64,000 bases of DNA from JALOAT01 sp041685115 (GTDB taxonomy: Bacteria; Pseudomonadota; Gammaproteobacteria; Thiohalomonadales; Thiohalomonadaceae): contig JAWLGK010000003.1 of NCBI GenBank assembly GCA_041685115.1, positions 130,854 to 194,853 of the forward strand, read 5' to 3'. The position numbers were made by a program, and so were the translations under genes. Below the pieces are notes generated by a model, which made no database searches, had not been told where the DNA came from, and saw only the letters and a list, made by a program, of their open reading frames with translations. Numbering within the stretch: the first letter of the stretch is position 1; each line of letters begins with the position of its first letter. This document shows, piece by piece, positions 17,484 through 26,583 of this stretch.

Positions 17484-18320
17484 CTATGCTCGCGGGCGGA
17501 ACACCGAGATCGCGAACGAAGCGGTCACGGTGAGTGGTTCCGGCCGCTTGTCGATGGCCTGCACAAGCGCCTCCTGGGTCAGGTGATGACCGCTCGGTCC
17601 CATGCCGGCCAGCGCCACGGCCTCGGCCTTGGTCAGGGCCATAGGGAAGCGCAACTCCTCGCGCTCTGCAAGATGGAACGATGGCGACAACGTTTCCTCC
17701 AGGCGCGCCCCCTTGCGTTCGTCCACCGTCAGCAGTCCCAGGGCCGCCACCAGTTCCGCCAGGTGATCCATGCCGGGTGTGACCACCAGCAGGGCGCCAT
17801 CGGGCCGCAACACGCGCCGGAATTCGGCACCGTTGCGCGGCGCGAACACGTCGAGCACCAAGGCCGCGCTGGCGGACTTCACGGGCAGCGGGCGCCACAC
17901 ATCCCACACCACCGCCGCTGCACGGCCATGGGCGCGTGCCGCGCGGCGCAGCGCAAACTTGGAAATGTCCAGGGCGAGACCGACGGCATAGGGAATCTGT
18001 TCGAGCAGTGCGTGCAGGTAATAACCGGTCCCCGCGCCCACATCGATCACCAACCCGCGCTGCATGAGCTTCGCGGCGTGGCTGGCCACTTTATCCGCGA
18101 GTCGCCGGTAGTGACCCGCCGCGAGGAAGGCCGCGCGGGCCTGCACCATGTCCTGGGTATCCGCGCTACCGGGCGGCGCGTGTCCGGCCAGCAGGTTGAC
18201 ATAGCCCTGGCGTGCCACGTCGAAGCTGTGGCGTGTCTCGCAACGCAGGGCGTGGTCGCTCAGGCGCAGGTCTTTGCCGCAGATGGGGCAGGTGAGGAAA
18301 GCGGCCAGTTCGGCAAGCAT
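17484..18320 (-). CDS. rlmA: RlmA-like 23S rRNA guanine-N1 methyltransferase
   Basis: About 278 residues. The N-terminus holds a zinc site C11-x2-C14 ... C27-x3-H31 (CPICG, RCETRH), followed by HSFDVARQGYVNLL, a strong hallmark of RrmA/RlmA enzymes. The SAM motif VIDVGAGTGYYL follows. The family methylates 23S rRNA at G745 (E. coli) or G748. The start at 18320 is 1 base downstream of the cobS stop, placing it as the last gene of the cobalamin cluster. The link with B12 is positional only. The E. coli-type and TlrB-type specificities cannot be separated here. Confidence 0.85.
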   Translation of the reverse strand: MLAELAAFLTCPICGKDLRLSDHALRCETRHSFDVARQGYVNLLAGHAPPGSADTQDMVQARAAFLAAGHYRRLADKVASHAAKLMQRGLVIDVGAGTGYYLHALLEQIPYAVGLALDISKFALRRAARAHGRAAAVVWDVWRPLPVKSASAALVLDVFAPRNGAEFRRVLRPDGALLVVTPGMDHLAELVAALGLLTVDERKGARLEETLSPSFHLAEREELRFPMALTKAEAVALAGMGPSGHHLTQEALVQAIDKRPEPLTVTASFAISVFRPRA

Positions 18321-18321
18321 G

Positions 18322-19047
18322 TCAGGCGACCAAGGCGGCGGTGACGAGCACCGCGGCCTCCACGAGTTCCACACCGGCGCCCAGTGTATCGCCGGTGGCG
18401 CCGCCGAGCCGTCGGCACATCAGGGCGCGCAGCAACAACAGCAGGGCCGCGGCGGCCGACAACACCGCGAAACCGCTGAGCATCAAAGCAAGCAGTCCGG
18501 CGGCGCTGACCGTCACTACTGCGCCGCGGCGCGGCAGGTGGTGCGCCATGGCGTCGCCCAGGCCGCCGGGGCGCACGTAGGCCGTGGTGAGAAACAGCAG
18601 TGGAATGGCCGTGCGGCCGAGCAGCGGGGCAAGCAGCAGCGCCGCGTGATTCGCGCCGGCGAGCAGCGCATGCAAAGCGGTGTATTTCACCAGCAGCACC
18701 AGGACGATCAGCGTCACCCCTGCCGGGCCGGCATAGGGGTCCTTCATGATGGCGAGGGTGCGTTGGCGATCGCCGTGGCCGCCCACCCAGGCATCGGCGC
18801 TGTCCGCCAGCCCATCGAGGTGCAAGGCCCCGGTGACGAGTACCCAAACCACCAGCAACAGCGCGGCGGCGAGGTGCGGCGGCGCGCCGGCGAGCATGAC
18901 TGCGAGGGCCACCAGCAGCGCGCCGAGCAGCAGGCCCACCAGTGGAAAAAACAACACGGCGCGACCGGGGTCGTGTGCAGCTATCTGGTCCGTGCCGGGC
19001 ACGGGCAGGCGAGTGAGAAACTGCACGGCGAGCAGGAACGCGCGCAT
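18322..19047 (-). CDS. cobS: Adenosylcobinamide-GDP ribazoletransferase (cobalamin synthase)
   Basis: A 241-residue polytopic inner-membrane enzyme that joins alpha-ribazole (5'-phosphate) to adenosylcobinamide-GDP, the last step of cobalamin nucleotide-loop assembly. Family marks: FLTRLPVP near the start, GALHLDGLADSADAWVGG (the metal-binding DGxxD-type motif), IMKDPYAGPAGV, and GGxTGDxLGA-like near the end (GGATGDTLGAGVEL). The ATG at 19047 overlaps the stop of cobT by one base (ATGA). A longer open frame upstream is arginine-rich and overlaps cobT, so it is rejected. Confidence 0.93.
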   Translation of the reverse strand: MRAFLLAVQFLTRLPVPGTDQIAAHDPGRAVLFFPLVGLLLGALLVALAVMLAGAPPHLAAALLLVVWVLVTGALHLDGLADSADAWVGGHGDRQRTLAIMKDPYAGPAGVTLIVLVLLVKYTALHALLAGANHAALLLAPLLGRTAIPLLFLTTAYVRPGGLGDAMAHHLPRRGAVVTVSAAGLLALMLSGFAVLSAAAALLLLLRALMCRRLGGATGDTLGAGVELVEAAVLVTAALVA

Positions 19048-20105
19048 CACGCCCCCTGATCGGAAACGCCGGCGCCGGTGAACGTGGCCATGCCGTTGTG
19101 CAGTGCACAGGCGAGGCGCAGCAACGGTACGGCGGCGGCAGCACCGCTGCCTTCGCCGAGGCGCATGTCCAGATCGAGCAGCGGCGTGGCGCCCAGCGCC
19201 TCCAGCAACAACGCGTGGCCGGGTTCCTCTGAGCGGTGGCCGAACAGACACCAGTCGCGCACGCCCGGACGCAGCCGTTCGGCCGCGAGCAATGCCGCGG
19301 TGGTGATGAAGCCGTCTGCCACCATGGGCAGGCCCTGTTGGGCGCAGGCAATGAAGGCGCCCGTGAGCGCGGCGATTTCGAAGCCGCCGAGGCGGCGCAG
19401 GGACTCGCCCGAGCTTTGCAGTTGCGGTGCGTGGTAGGCCAGGGCCTGTGTGATGATGGCGCTCTTGCGGGCGATGCCCGGCGCGTCCATGCCCGTGCCG
19501 GGCCCGGTGAGGCGTTCGGGCGGCAGGGCAAGCAGGGCGCAGGCGAGGGCAGCGGCGGCGGTGGTATTGCCGATACCCATTTCGCCGCCGATGTAGATCT
19601 GCGCGCCGGCACGCACCGCCCGCAGTGCGCTGTCCCGTCCCGCGGCGAGGGCGCGGGCGAACTGCGCTTCATCCATGGCCGGAGCTGCGGTGAAATCGGC
19701 GGTGCCCGCGCCGAGATGCAAGGACAACACGCCGGGCAGTTCCGCAAGCTCCGTCACCGTCCCGAGGTTGATCACTTCGAGCGTGGCGCCCAACTCACGG
19801 GCGAGTACGCTGATGGCTGCACCGCCGGCGGCGAAGTTGCGCACCATCTCCGCGGTGACCGACTGCGGATAGGCGGACACGCCCTGTGCGGCCACGCCGT
19901 GATCCCCTGCAAAAACGGCAATGTGCACCTGGTCGGCTGCCGGTCGGGATGTCCCCTGAAGCGCCGCCAGTTGGACGGCCACCCGCTCCAGTCGACCCAG
20001 GGAGCCGCGCGGTTTGGTGAGCGCGTGCTGGTGGGTCTCAGCCGCGGCGCGCGCAGCCTCACTCAGGTCCGCGCACGGGCTGTCGAGCCATGTCAATTCA
20101 TTCAC
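19047..20105 (-). CDS. cobT: Nicotinate-nucleotide-dimethylbenzimidazole phosphoribosyltransferase
   Basis: A 352-residue cytoplasmic enzyme that makes alpha-ribazole 5'-phosphate from nicotinate mononucleotide and dimethylbenzimidazole. Visible motifs are KPRGSLGRLERVAVQLA, FAGDHGVAAQGVSAYPQSVT, GEMGIGNTT and RLGEGSGAAAA; the last carries the catalytic glutamate. The GTG at 20105 is chosen because it overlaps the cobU stop (GTGA) and has AGGA about 9 bases upstream; an upstream extension runs into cobU. Order cobU-cobT-cobS with short overlaps indicates tight translational coupling. Confidence 0.93.
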   Translation of the reverse strand: MNELTWLDSPCADLSEAARAAAETHQHALTKPRGSLGRLERVAVQLAALQGTSRPAADQVHIAVFAGDHGVAAQGVSAYPQSVTAEMVRNFAAGGAAISVLARELGATLEVINLGTVTELAELPGVLSLHLGAGTADFTAAPAMDEAQFARALAAGRDSALRAVRAGAQIYIGGEMGIGNTTAAAALACALLALPPERLTGPGTGMDAPGIARKSAIITQALAYHAPQLQSSGESLRRLGGFEIAALTGAFIACAQQGLPMVADGFITTAALLAAERLRPGVRDWCLFGHRSEEPGHALLLEALGATPLLDLDMRLGEGSGAAAAVPLLRLACALHNGMATFTGAGVSDQGA

Positions 20106-20623
20106 AACGGTGTTCCTTTCAGGACCTGTGGCAGGCCCGCCACGGTAAAGATGACCCGATCGCACGCGCCGGCCAGGGCCTGGTGCAGGCGGCCCGCCTC
20201 ATCACAGAAGCGGCGTGACAGCGGGTCGGCGGGCACCACGCCGAGACCGGTCTCGTTGGTGACGAGAATGATCCGGCCAGGGAGCGAGGGCAGGGCGGCG
20301 AGCAGCGCCTCACGCTCACGTGCCAGTGCCCCGGCGTCACCGCTGCACAACAGGTTGGTGAGCCACAGCGTGAGGCAGTCCACCAGCACGCAGCGATCGG
20401 CACTGGCATGGGCGCGCAGCGCCGCGGCCAGGGCAATAGGTTCCTCCACGACTCGCCATTCCTGCGGACGCAGGGCGCGGTGATGGGCGATGCGCGCGTG
20501 CATCTCCTCGTCGCCGGCCGTGGCCGTGGCGACGTAGGTAACGGCCATGCCCGAGGCTGCCGCAAGGCGCTCGGCGAGACGGCTCTTGCCCGAGCGGACA
20601 CCACCGAGGATCAGCTGTTTCAT
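20102..20623 (-). CDS. cobU: Bifunctional adenosylcobinamide kinase / adenosylcobinamide-phosphate guanylyltransferase
   Basis: A 173-residue enzyme that phosphorylates adenosylcobinamide and transfers GMP from GTP to it. The P-loop LGGVRSGKS is at residues 5-13. Also visible are YVATATAGDEEMHARIAHHR (the GMP-accepting histidine region), VLVDCLTLWLTNLL and VTNETGLGVVP. The ATG at 20623 starts MKQLILGG, and the stop overlaps the cobT GTG. Upstream lies a 277-base gap with palindromic repeats before cobQ, so cobUTS-rlmA may have its own promoter. Confidence 0.93.
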   Translation of the reverse strand: MKQLILGGVRSGKSRLAERLAAASGMAVTYVATATAGDEEMHARIAHHRALRPQEWRVVEEPIALAAALRAHASADRCVLVDCLTLWLTNLLCSGDAGALAREREALLAALPSLPGRIILVTNETGLGVVPADPLSRRFCDEAGRLHQALAGACDRVIFTVAGLPQVLKGTPL

Positions 20624-20666
20624 CGTGACACCTTCATTCCCATGCATGCTTGTACCGCCAGCCTTC

Positions 20667-20875
20667 TAGCCCCCGCTCCCTTCGGGAGAGGGCTGCCCTT
20701 CAAGCTCCTCTCCCTCCGGAAGAGGGCTGCCCTTCTAGCCCCCTCTCCCGCCGGGAGAGGGCTGGGGAGAGGGGATCAATTGAGACGCGGTCGCTGGTTT
20801 ATAGATCCCCTCTTCCTGTCCTTCTCCCGGAGGGAGAAGGGACGATTCTCTCAGCTGAATAGGTGAGGGACAGGG
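20667..20875. repeat. Palindromic CTCTCCC/GGGAGAGGGC repeat block
   Basis: Several copies of a CCCTCTCCCxxCGGGAGAGGGCT hairpin occur in a row, three toward the left side (about 20675-20765) and one larger inverted form around 20805-20845 (CTTCTCCCGGAGGGAGAAGG). The phrase GGGGAGAGGGGATCAAT also appears in each copy of the 316-bp tandem repeat at 60361-61308. It separates the cobQ and cobU genes and looks like a non-autonomous palindromic element rather than a gene. Confidence 0.75.
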
Positions 20876-20900
20876 GAGATAAGCAATGTTCCGCTTGCGC

Positions 20901-22352
20901 CTACGCAGTAGCGACCCTGAAGATCGCCTCCACGTCCAGATGCGACTGCACCGCATCGGCCAGGCGATCGATGTCCTGCTCGCGGCGGGCAGGGTAATCG
21001 GGGCTCGCGGGTTCTGCCAGGCCGGCCCAGCGCAGCAGGGCATCGCAGCTCGTCGCGTCCTCGAACAGGCCATGCAGATAGCTGCCCATCACCTGGTCGT
21101 CCGCGGAGATCGCGCCGTCCGGGCCGTGCGGCAGATGCGCGAACGGTCGGCACAGGCCGGCGCCCGTGGTGCGGCCGGCATGGATTTCATAACCATGTAT
21201 CGGCACATCGACAAAGGCGAGCCTGCCGTGCACGTTGGCCAGGCGTTTTTCCGGTTCCAGGATGGTGGCGCAATCGAGCAGGCCGAGGCCTGCGCTCTCG
21301 CCGCACGGGCCTTCGATGCCGTGCGGATCGTGCAACACGTGGCCGAGCATCTGAAACCCACCGCAAATACCGAGCACCTTGCCGCCATAGCGCAGGTGTC
21401 TTTGCAGCGCGCGCTCCCAGCCGTGTTCGCGTAATGCGTCGAGATCGGCGCGCACATTCTTGCTGCCGGGCAGGATCACCAGGTCGCAGCCGGGCAGGGG
21501 CTCGCCCACGGCGACGAAGCGCAGGTCCACCCGCGGGTGCAGGCGTAGGGGATCGAAGTCGGTGTGATTGCTGATGCGCGGCAGCACGGGCACCACCACG
21601 CGCAGCGCGCCGGCATCGGTCACCTGTGCCGCTTCGATGGCGTCTTCCGCTTCCAGGTGCAGGTCGTGCAGGTAGGGCAACACACCAAGCACCGGCTTGC
21701 CGGTCTGTTGTTCCAGCCAGTGCAGGCCGGGTTCGAGCAGCGCCAGGTCGCCGCGAAAGCGGTTGATGACGAAACCTTTCACCCGCGCCCGTTCGCTTTC
21801 TGAGAGCAGTGCCAGGGTGCCTACCAGGTGGGCGAACACGCCGCCGCGCTCGATGTCCGCCACCAGGATAACCGGGCAGTCCACCGCCTCAGCGAAACCC
21901 ATGTTGGCGATGTCGCCCTCGCGCAGGTTGATCTCCGCCGGGCTGCCGGCGCCTTCCACGACCACAGCCCGGTATTGCGCGGCGAGCCTGGCATAGGACG
22001 CGAGCACGGCCTCGCGGGCGATGCGCTTGTACGCGTGGTAATCCTGCGCGTGCATGTTCGCGAGCGCGTGGCCGTGCACGATCACTTGGGCGCCCACGTC
22101 CGTGTTGGGCTTCAGCAACACCGGATTCATATCCGTGTGGGGTTCGAGGCCGCAGGCCCGGGCCTGCACTGCCTGGGCACGGCCGATCTCGCCGCCATCC
22201 ACGGTCACGGCGCTGTTGAGCGCCATGTTCTGCGGTTTGAACGGCGCCACGCGCACACCGCGGCGGGCCATGAGCCGGCACAGTCCCGCGACCAGTGTGC
22301 TCTTGCCGGCATCGGAGGTGCAGCCTTGCACCATGAGGGTAAACGTCTTCAT
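20901..22352 (-). CDS. cobQ: Cobyric acid synthase
   Basis: A 483-residue glutamine-dependent amidotransferase that amidates adenosylcobyrinic acid a,c-diamide to adenosylcobyric acid. The N-terminal domain has the ATP motif VQGCTSDAGKSTLVAGLCR and FKPQNMALNS; the class I glutaminase-like domain has LPGSKNVRADL and the nucleophile Cys in LGICGGFQMLG, with the His/Glu-type end GSYLHGLFED. The ATG at 22352 overlaps the btuF stop (ATGA). It is unusual that the earlier corrin-ring genes are absent here; they may be elsewhere, or the enzyme may amidate scavenged precursors. Confidence 0.94.
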   Translation of the reverse strand: MKTFTLMVQGCTSDAGKSTLVAGLCRLMARRGVRVAPFKPQNMALNSAVTVDGGEIGRAQAVQARACGLEPHTDMNPVLLKPNTDVGAQVIVHGHALANMHAQDYHAYKRIAREAVLASYARLAAQYRAVVVEGAGSPAEINLREGDIANMGFAEAVDCPVILVADIERGGVFAHLVGTLALLSESERARVKGFVINRFRGDLALLEPGLHWLEQQTGKPVLGVLPYLHDLHLEAEDAIEAAQVTDAGALRVVVPVLPRISNHTDFDPLRLHPRVDLRFVAVGEPLPGCDLVILPGSKNVRADLDALREHGWERALQRHLRYGGKVLGICGGFQMLGHVLHDPHGIEGPCGESAGLGLLDCATILEPEKRLANVHGRLAFVDVPIHGYEIHAGRTTGAGLCRPFAHLPHGPDGAISADDQVMGSYLHGLFEDATSCDALLRWAGLAEPASPDYPARREQDIDRLADAVQSHLDVEAIFRVATA

Positions 22353-23242
22353 TGCCCGCGTGCCCCGCGCACGCGCGCCAACGCCGTGCACAGCCGTTCC
22401 GCGCCATCCAGCAGGCGCGGGGTAGGGCGTTGCAGCAGGTCCGGTGGGATGAAGAACAGGTGCCCGTCACGCACCGCCGGCAGTTGTGGCCAGCGCCGCC
22501 AGTCATCCAGCCACTCGGGACGCGCCTCGTCCATGCCGCTCGCCACGATGGCCTCGGGGGCGGCGGCGAGCACGGCCTCGATGTCCACCGCCGGCGCCAG
22601 CGCATCCACGCCGGCGAAGACGTTGCGCCCGCCGCAGGTCTCGATCATGCGTGTCACCAGGTGCGATCCGCCCACGGTCATGAGCGGCTGATGCCAGACC
22701 TGGTAGAACACGGACACGGCGGGAGCCTGCGCATAACGCCGTTGCAAGGCGGCAAGGCGTGTGCGTAATCCGGTGGTCTCTTCGCGCGCCGTTTCTGCGC
22801 TGCCGGCGAGCACGCCGAGGTCGTCGATGGCGCGCAGCACGTCTTCAAAGCGGCGCGGCTCGGTCACGTACACCGTAAGCCCCAGCGCGCGCAGCCGTTC
22901 GAGCACCGGACCGTTGCCGCTTTGCCAGCCCACCACCAGGGTGGGCCGCAGGGCGAGGATGCGCTCGATATCGAGGGCAGCATAGGAACCCACGCGCGGA
23001 ATGCGCGCCGCCTCAGGCGGATAGTCGCTGAACTCCACCGTGCCCACCACCTGTTCACCGGCCCCGGCGGCAAATAACAGCTCGGTGACATGGGGGGCGA
23101 GACTCACGATGCGGGTGGCGGGGGCCGCAAGCCGCACGAGCTGTCTAAGATCGTCCTGCGCCACAAGCCCTTGCGCGCGTGCTGCGGCGGTGAGCGACAG
23201 CACGCACAGGGCGATGGCGAAGCGCAGCCGGCGGACGGTCAT
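22349..23242 (-). CDS. btuF: BtuF-like cobalamin-binding periplasmic protein
   Basis: A 297-residue periplasmic-binding protein of the BtuF/FepB/FecB class. It has a signal peptide at residues 1-24 (LRFAIALCVLSLTAAARA), then RIVSLAPHVTELLFAAGAG, VGTVEFSDYPPEAARIPRVG and PRRFEDVLRAIDDLG, which match BtuF. The ATG at 23242 overlaps the btuB stop (23239-23241). No btuC or btuD permease/ATPase gene is in the window, so the inner-membrane importer must be encoded elsewhere. Co-transcription with btuB makes cobalamin a better guess than heme or siderophore. Confidence 0.88.
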   Translation of the reverse strand: MTVRRLRFAIALCVLSLTAAARAQGLVAQDDLRQLVRLAAPATRIVSLAPHVTELLFAAGAGEQVVGTVEFSDYPPEAARIPRVGSYAALDIERILALRPTLVVGWQSGNGPVLERLRALGLTVYVTEPRRFEDVLRAIDDLGVLAGSAETAREETTGLRTRLAALQRRYAQAPAVSVFYQVWHQPLMTVGGSHLVTRMIETCGGRNVFAGVDALAPAVDIEAVLAAAPEAIVASGMDEARPEWLDDWRRWPQLPAVRDGHLFFIPPDLLQRPTPRLLDGAERLCTALARVRGARGQ

Positions 23243-25158
23243 AGCTCCGCGCGCAAGCCCATGCGCCACGTGCGTTCAAAATTGACAGGGTAAATCACAT
23301 CGTCCTTGATCCACTGCCCATTGGCACGCTCAAACACGTTGTCGATTTGGGCAAACAGCTCGACTCCATCGAAGCGATAGGCGAAGCCGACGCCCGTGGC
23401 ATGATAATCGTCCTGCTTCTGGGAAAAGGTGTTTGCGAAATCATTGGCAGCGTAGGCCTCGCTGCGCCAGGTGTGGCTCACAGTCCAGCGTGTTTTTTCG
23501 GTGGGTGAGTAGCGCAGGCCCAGGTTCAGACTGTGTGGCGATACACCGGGCAGGTCTTTGCCGTCGAATGCCCCACCACCCTGATCTTCACTGTCGATGA
23601 TGGCACGCACATAGGCATAGTTCAGGGAAGCGGTCAAGCGGGGCGTGAGGCGGTAAGTGTCCTGCAACTCCAAACCATATTTGTGTGATTCGTCGATGTT
23701 GGTATTCAAACCGCTCCACGGACCGGTCGAGTAATAATAAATTTCGTTTTCCAGACGGGCATAGAACAGCGTTGCCTTGAGCGCGTTGTTCGCGGTGACT
23801 TGATTGGCGCCGATATTCACCGTGCGCGCGCGTGCGGGGCTGACGAAGCCATTGAACGATGTGGTGGAAGTCATCCAATCGGTGGTGAAGAAGCGATCGA
23901 TGTCCGGGGCCTGATAGGCGCTGTTGTAGTTGGCGAAAACATTCGTTTGCTCGCTCAGTCGATGGTTGAGCCCCACGTCGAACGCGGACATCTCGTGCTC
24001 ATCTTTCAGGTCTGCACCACTGGCAGGCGCGTGGGTGTATTCGATGCGTTCGCTGCGAACGCCCAGGCTGTAGGTGGTCGAGCCCATGCTGTGGTGGGCT
24101 TGCAGGTAGTAGCCCCTGTTGCGCTTGCTGGTGTCGCCGGTGCTGCCGTCGGCGCGGGAGCCATCGAATTCCTGCCACCCGAGAGCAATGTTCCAGGGCC
24201 CACGTGCATACTGCAATGCCAGATCGGTGGCGTCATTTTCGTACTCCGATGCCCAGCCGCCAGCGTATTCGGAGGTCTTGTCCTCGCGGGAATGCGCAAC
24301 GTCCAAAGACCAGGCATCGCTTAGCTCCAGCCGTGTCCCGAACAGGTTGACGTCGGCACGGACTTGCTGGCCGTTGTAGTTGAGGCCGCCGTGCTGAGCG
24401 GGATTGGCGTTGAACTGAGCCAGGGTCAGATATCCGCCGTAGACGTTATCGATGCGCGTGCGCTCCTTGCCAAACCGCAGTTCGAACGATTCCACCGGGA
24501 AGACTCGCAGCATGGCGCGGGCATTGTCGCTCTGAACCTCATCCTCTTGGCCAAGAGGATCAGCCGCCCGAAACCCGTCGTGCCGGTAGTTGTCACTGGT
24601 GACGGACAGCGATGCATGCTCGCCGGCGACACCTGCCGAGACTGCACTGGCGATCAGCCCATGACTGCCTGCGGCGACATTGATGGCGACGCCGCTCACG
24701 TCACGGGTGTGGATATGGATCGCGCCTGCCATGGCCGCATCACCGCTCACTACCGACCCGCTGCCCTTGATTATTTCGATACGCTCAATGCTTGCCAGCG
24801 GTACGGCGCCGAGGAGTTGGGGCGTCATGTCGATGTTGTTGAGCCTGCGACCGTCCAGCGTGACCACCACGTTCTGGTAGCCGTCGCCGATCCCGTAACC
24901 GCGCATGTCGATCTTGGGCGTCAGTGGATTGCCAAAGGCGGGCATCACTGCCACCGAGGTATACCGATCCAGATAGTCGGACAGACTCACGGCGCCCGAT
25001 TGCTGGATTGCTTCGCGGGTATGCACTTCCGAGGCGTAGGGTGCTTCGGTGTCGATGAATTCGGCACGACTGGCCGTGACGATGATCGGCGAAGCGGCCT
25101 CTTGGGCCTGGGCGGCGGAGGCGCACAGCAGCGCCGCCGCGAAGGGGCGGATTCTCAT
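23239..25158 (-). CDS. btuB: BtuB-like TonB-dependent outer-membrane cobalamin receptor
   Basis: A 639-residue outer-membrane receptor. It has a signal peptide to about residue 19 and a TonB-box-like IIVTASR just after it. The plug domain carries DYLDRYTSVAVMP and RIEIIKGSGSVVSGDAAMAGAIHI, and the protein ends in a barrel whose last residue is Leu after RTWRMGLRAE. The ATG at 25158 follows AGGAG. A cobalamin riboswitch lies directly upstream and btuF follows with an ATGA overlap; these identify the substrate class better than the sequence alone does. The plug glycine-rich stretch GGAIxI is altered to MAGAIHI. Confidence 0.9.
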   Translation of the reverse strand: MRIRPFAAALLCASAAQAQEAASPIIVTASRAEFIDTEAPYASEVHTREAIQQSGAVSLSDYLDRYTSVAVMPAFGNPLTPKIDMRGYGIGDGYQNVVVTLDGRRLNNIDMTPQLLGAVPLASIERIEIIKGSGSVVSGDAAMAGAIHIHTRDVSGVAINVAAGSHGLIASAVSAGVAGEHASLSVTSDNYRHDGFRAADPLGQEDEVQSDNARAMLRVFPVESFELRFGKERTRIDNVYGGYLTLAQFNANPAQHGGLNYNGQQVRADVNLFGTRLELSDAWSLDVAHSREDKTSEYAGGWASEYENDATDLALQYARGPWNIALGWQEFDGSRADGSTGDTSKRNRGYYLQAHHSMGSTTYSLGVRSERIEYTHAPASGADLKDEHEMSAFDVGLNHRLSEQTNVFANYNSAYQAPDIDRFFTTDWMTSTTSFNGFVSPARARTVNIGANQVTANNALKATLFYARLENEIYYYSTGPWSGLNTNIDESHKYGLELQDTYRLTPRLTASLNYAYVRAIIDSEDQGGGAFDGKDLPGVSPHSLNLGLRYSPTEKTRWTVSHTWRSEAYAANDFANTFSQKQDDYHATGVGFAYRFDGVELFAQIDNVFERANGQWIKDDVIYPVNFERTWRMGLRAEL

Positions 25159-25277
25159 TGTTTTCTCCTGACGCACACCCGCGCCATCTGGGATCGAAAT
25201 GGCGGGTGCGGAGGAGAAGGACGGGCAGGGTTCTGTCGCGTCGTGGCATCGCCCTCCGCGATACCGCCGTGTGTGCG

Positions 25278-25475
25278 ACAGGCCGGTCTCCGGGCTCACG
25301 AGCGGGGGTATCCCGGGCCTGCGCCTTCCCATGCCGAGTGGCACAGTGGCGTTATGCAGACCTTTGACTCGTCTACCGTTGCGGGGGCAGCATCGGGTTG
25401 GCTCTAGTGAATCATCACACTAAGAACTTTACCGATTTCCCGTTTAACCCCACGGGCGCATGCTCGTGGGGAACC
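25278..25475 (-). promoter_or_regulatory. Cobalamin riboswitch upstream of btuB
   Basis: Read on the minus strand, the leader contains, in order, ACGGGAAATCGGT, AACCCGATGCTGCCCCCGCA (about 25380-25398), ACGGTAGACGAGT, the B12-box GCCACTG (25344-25350), GGGAAGGCG, and GCCCGGAGACCGGCCTG near 25278. These are the conserved blocks of the adenosylcobalamin riboswitch, in the right order and spacing. An imperfect hairpin (25172-25210) next to the btuB ribosome site could be the expression platform that shuts translation when cobalamin is bound. Borders are approximate. Confidence 0.92.
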
Positions 25476-25632
25476 TGTAGCGGGCGGAACTTTAACGGCC
25501 AAGCACACCAACGGTCAAGGGACGTTGCCGGGTGCAATTGGCGATACGCATCGCAACTCGGGTAGCCCCGCGTCGCGCCCGACGGCGTTCGCGTTGTATC
25601 ATCGGTCGACCATGCAAGGGAAAGGATCCTCC

Positions 25633-26571
25633 ATGCTTTCCAGAAGGCGTTTGCTCGGCTGGATGTCCGCCGGACTGACGCTCGTGCTCGTATCCGCCGC
25701 CGCTGCGCAAGAACAGCCTGGCAAGATCGTCGTGGGCTTCTCTCAAGACACCCTCGCCAACGATTGGCGTTTGGCGCAGGTCGCCGATCTTCGGCGGGCA
25801 CTCGCCCGCTACCCTCATGTGGAGCTCCGGGTCACCGACGCCAAGGGCTCCACCGCCCGGCAGATCAGCGACATCGAAGACCTGGTGGCCAGGAAGGTGG
25901 ATGTGCTGGTCACGAGCCCGCGCGATGGCCGGGCCATGACGCCCGTTATTGCCAAGGCGTATCGCGCGGGCATCCCGGTGGTGCTGCTTACGCGTCGTAT
26001 CGAGGGTGCCGCGTACACCAGCTTCATCTCGCCTGACGATGCGAGCATCGGCCGCGAAGCCGCGCGTCACCTGGCGGATGTGCTCGGTGGCAAGGGCGAT
26101 GTGCTGATGCTTGAAGGCGTGCCAACGGCCACTACCGCCATCCTGCGCACCCGCGCTTTCCTCAGGGAACTCAAAGCCTACCCGGAGTTGCGCGTGGTGG
26201 GAGTGAAAACCGGCAATTACCTGCGCAACGATGCCATTCGCGGCGTCGAGGAAGCACTGCAGGAAGATCTCCACTTCGACGCGATCTATGCCCAGAGCGA
26301 CAGCATGGCGAGCGGCGCCCGCATCGCCCTGCGCGGCGCCGGGCGCGATCCCGCCACCCTGGTGATCGTCGGTATCGACTACATCAGCGAGGCACGCGAG
26401 GCCATCCGTAACGGCGAGCAGAGCGCCAGCTTCACCTATCCCACCTGCGCTGCCGAGGCGGCGCAGGTGGTGATGGATATCACGGCCGGCCGTGACGTTC
26501 CGCGCCACATCGCCGTGCCGTCACAAAAAATCACCCGCGCCAACGTGGAGCGGGTGGAGCCGATCTTCTAG
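25633..26571 (+). CDS. Periplasmic sugar-binding-protein-like (RbsB/LacI type) solute-binding protein
   Basis: A 312-residue protein with a signal peptide that begins SRRRLLGW and contains AGLTLVLVSAAAA; the RRR-LL could also serve Tat export. The mature part is a type 1 periplasmic-binding fold of the ribose/LacI class: KIVVGFSQDTLANDWR, DIEDLVARKVDVLVTSPRDG, AGIPVVLLTRRI, GKGDVLMLEG, FDAIYAQSDSMASGA and TLVIVGIDY. No ABC permease or ATPase gene is adjacent. A PAS-GGDEF-EAL receptor starts 12 bases after its stop, so it more likely presents a ligand to that receptor than feeds a transporter. The ATG at 25633 is chosen because it gives a signal peptide. Confidence 0.85.
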   Translation: MLSRRRLLGWMSAGLTLVLVSAAAAQEQPGKIVVGFSQDTLANDWRLAQVADLRRALARYPHVELRVTDAKGSTARQISDIEDLVARKVDVLVTSPRDGRAMTPVIAKAYRAGIPVVLLTRRIEGAAYTSFISPDDASIGREAARHLADVLGGKGDVLMLEGVPTATTAILRTRAFLRELKAYPELRVVGVKTGNYLRNDAIRGVEEALQEDLHFDAIYAQSDSMASGARIALRGAGRDPATLVIVGIDYISEAREAIRNGEQSASFTYPTCAAEAAQVVMDITAGRDVPRHIAVPSQKITRANVERVEPIF

Positions 26572-26583
26572 ACGGTCCGCATC

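Noticed and set aside
22349..25158. Heme or ferric-siderophore uptake (TonB receptor plus FecB-like protein)
   Set aside because: The upstream cobalamin riboswitch and the adjoining cobQ/cobUTS genes make B12 the better substrate.
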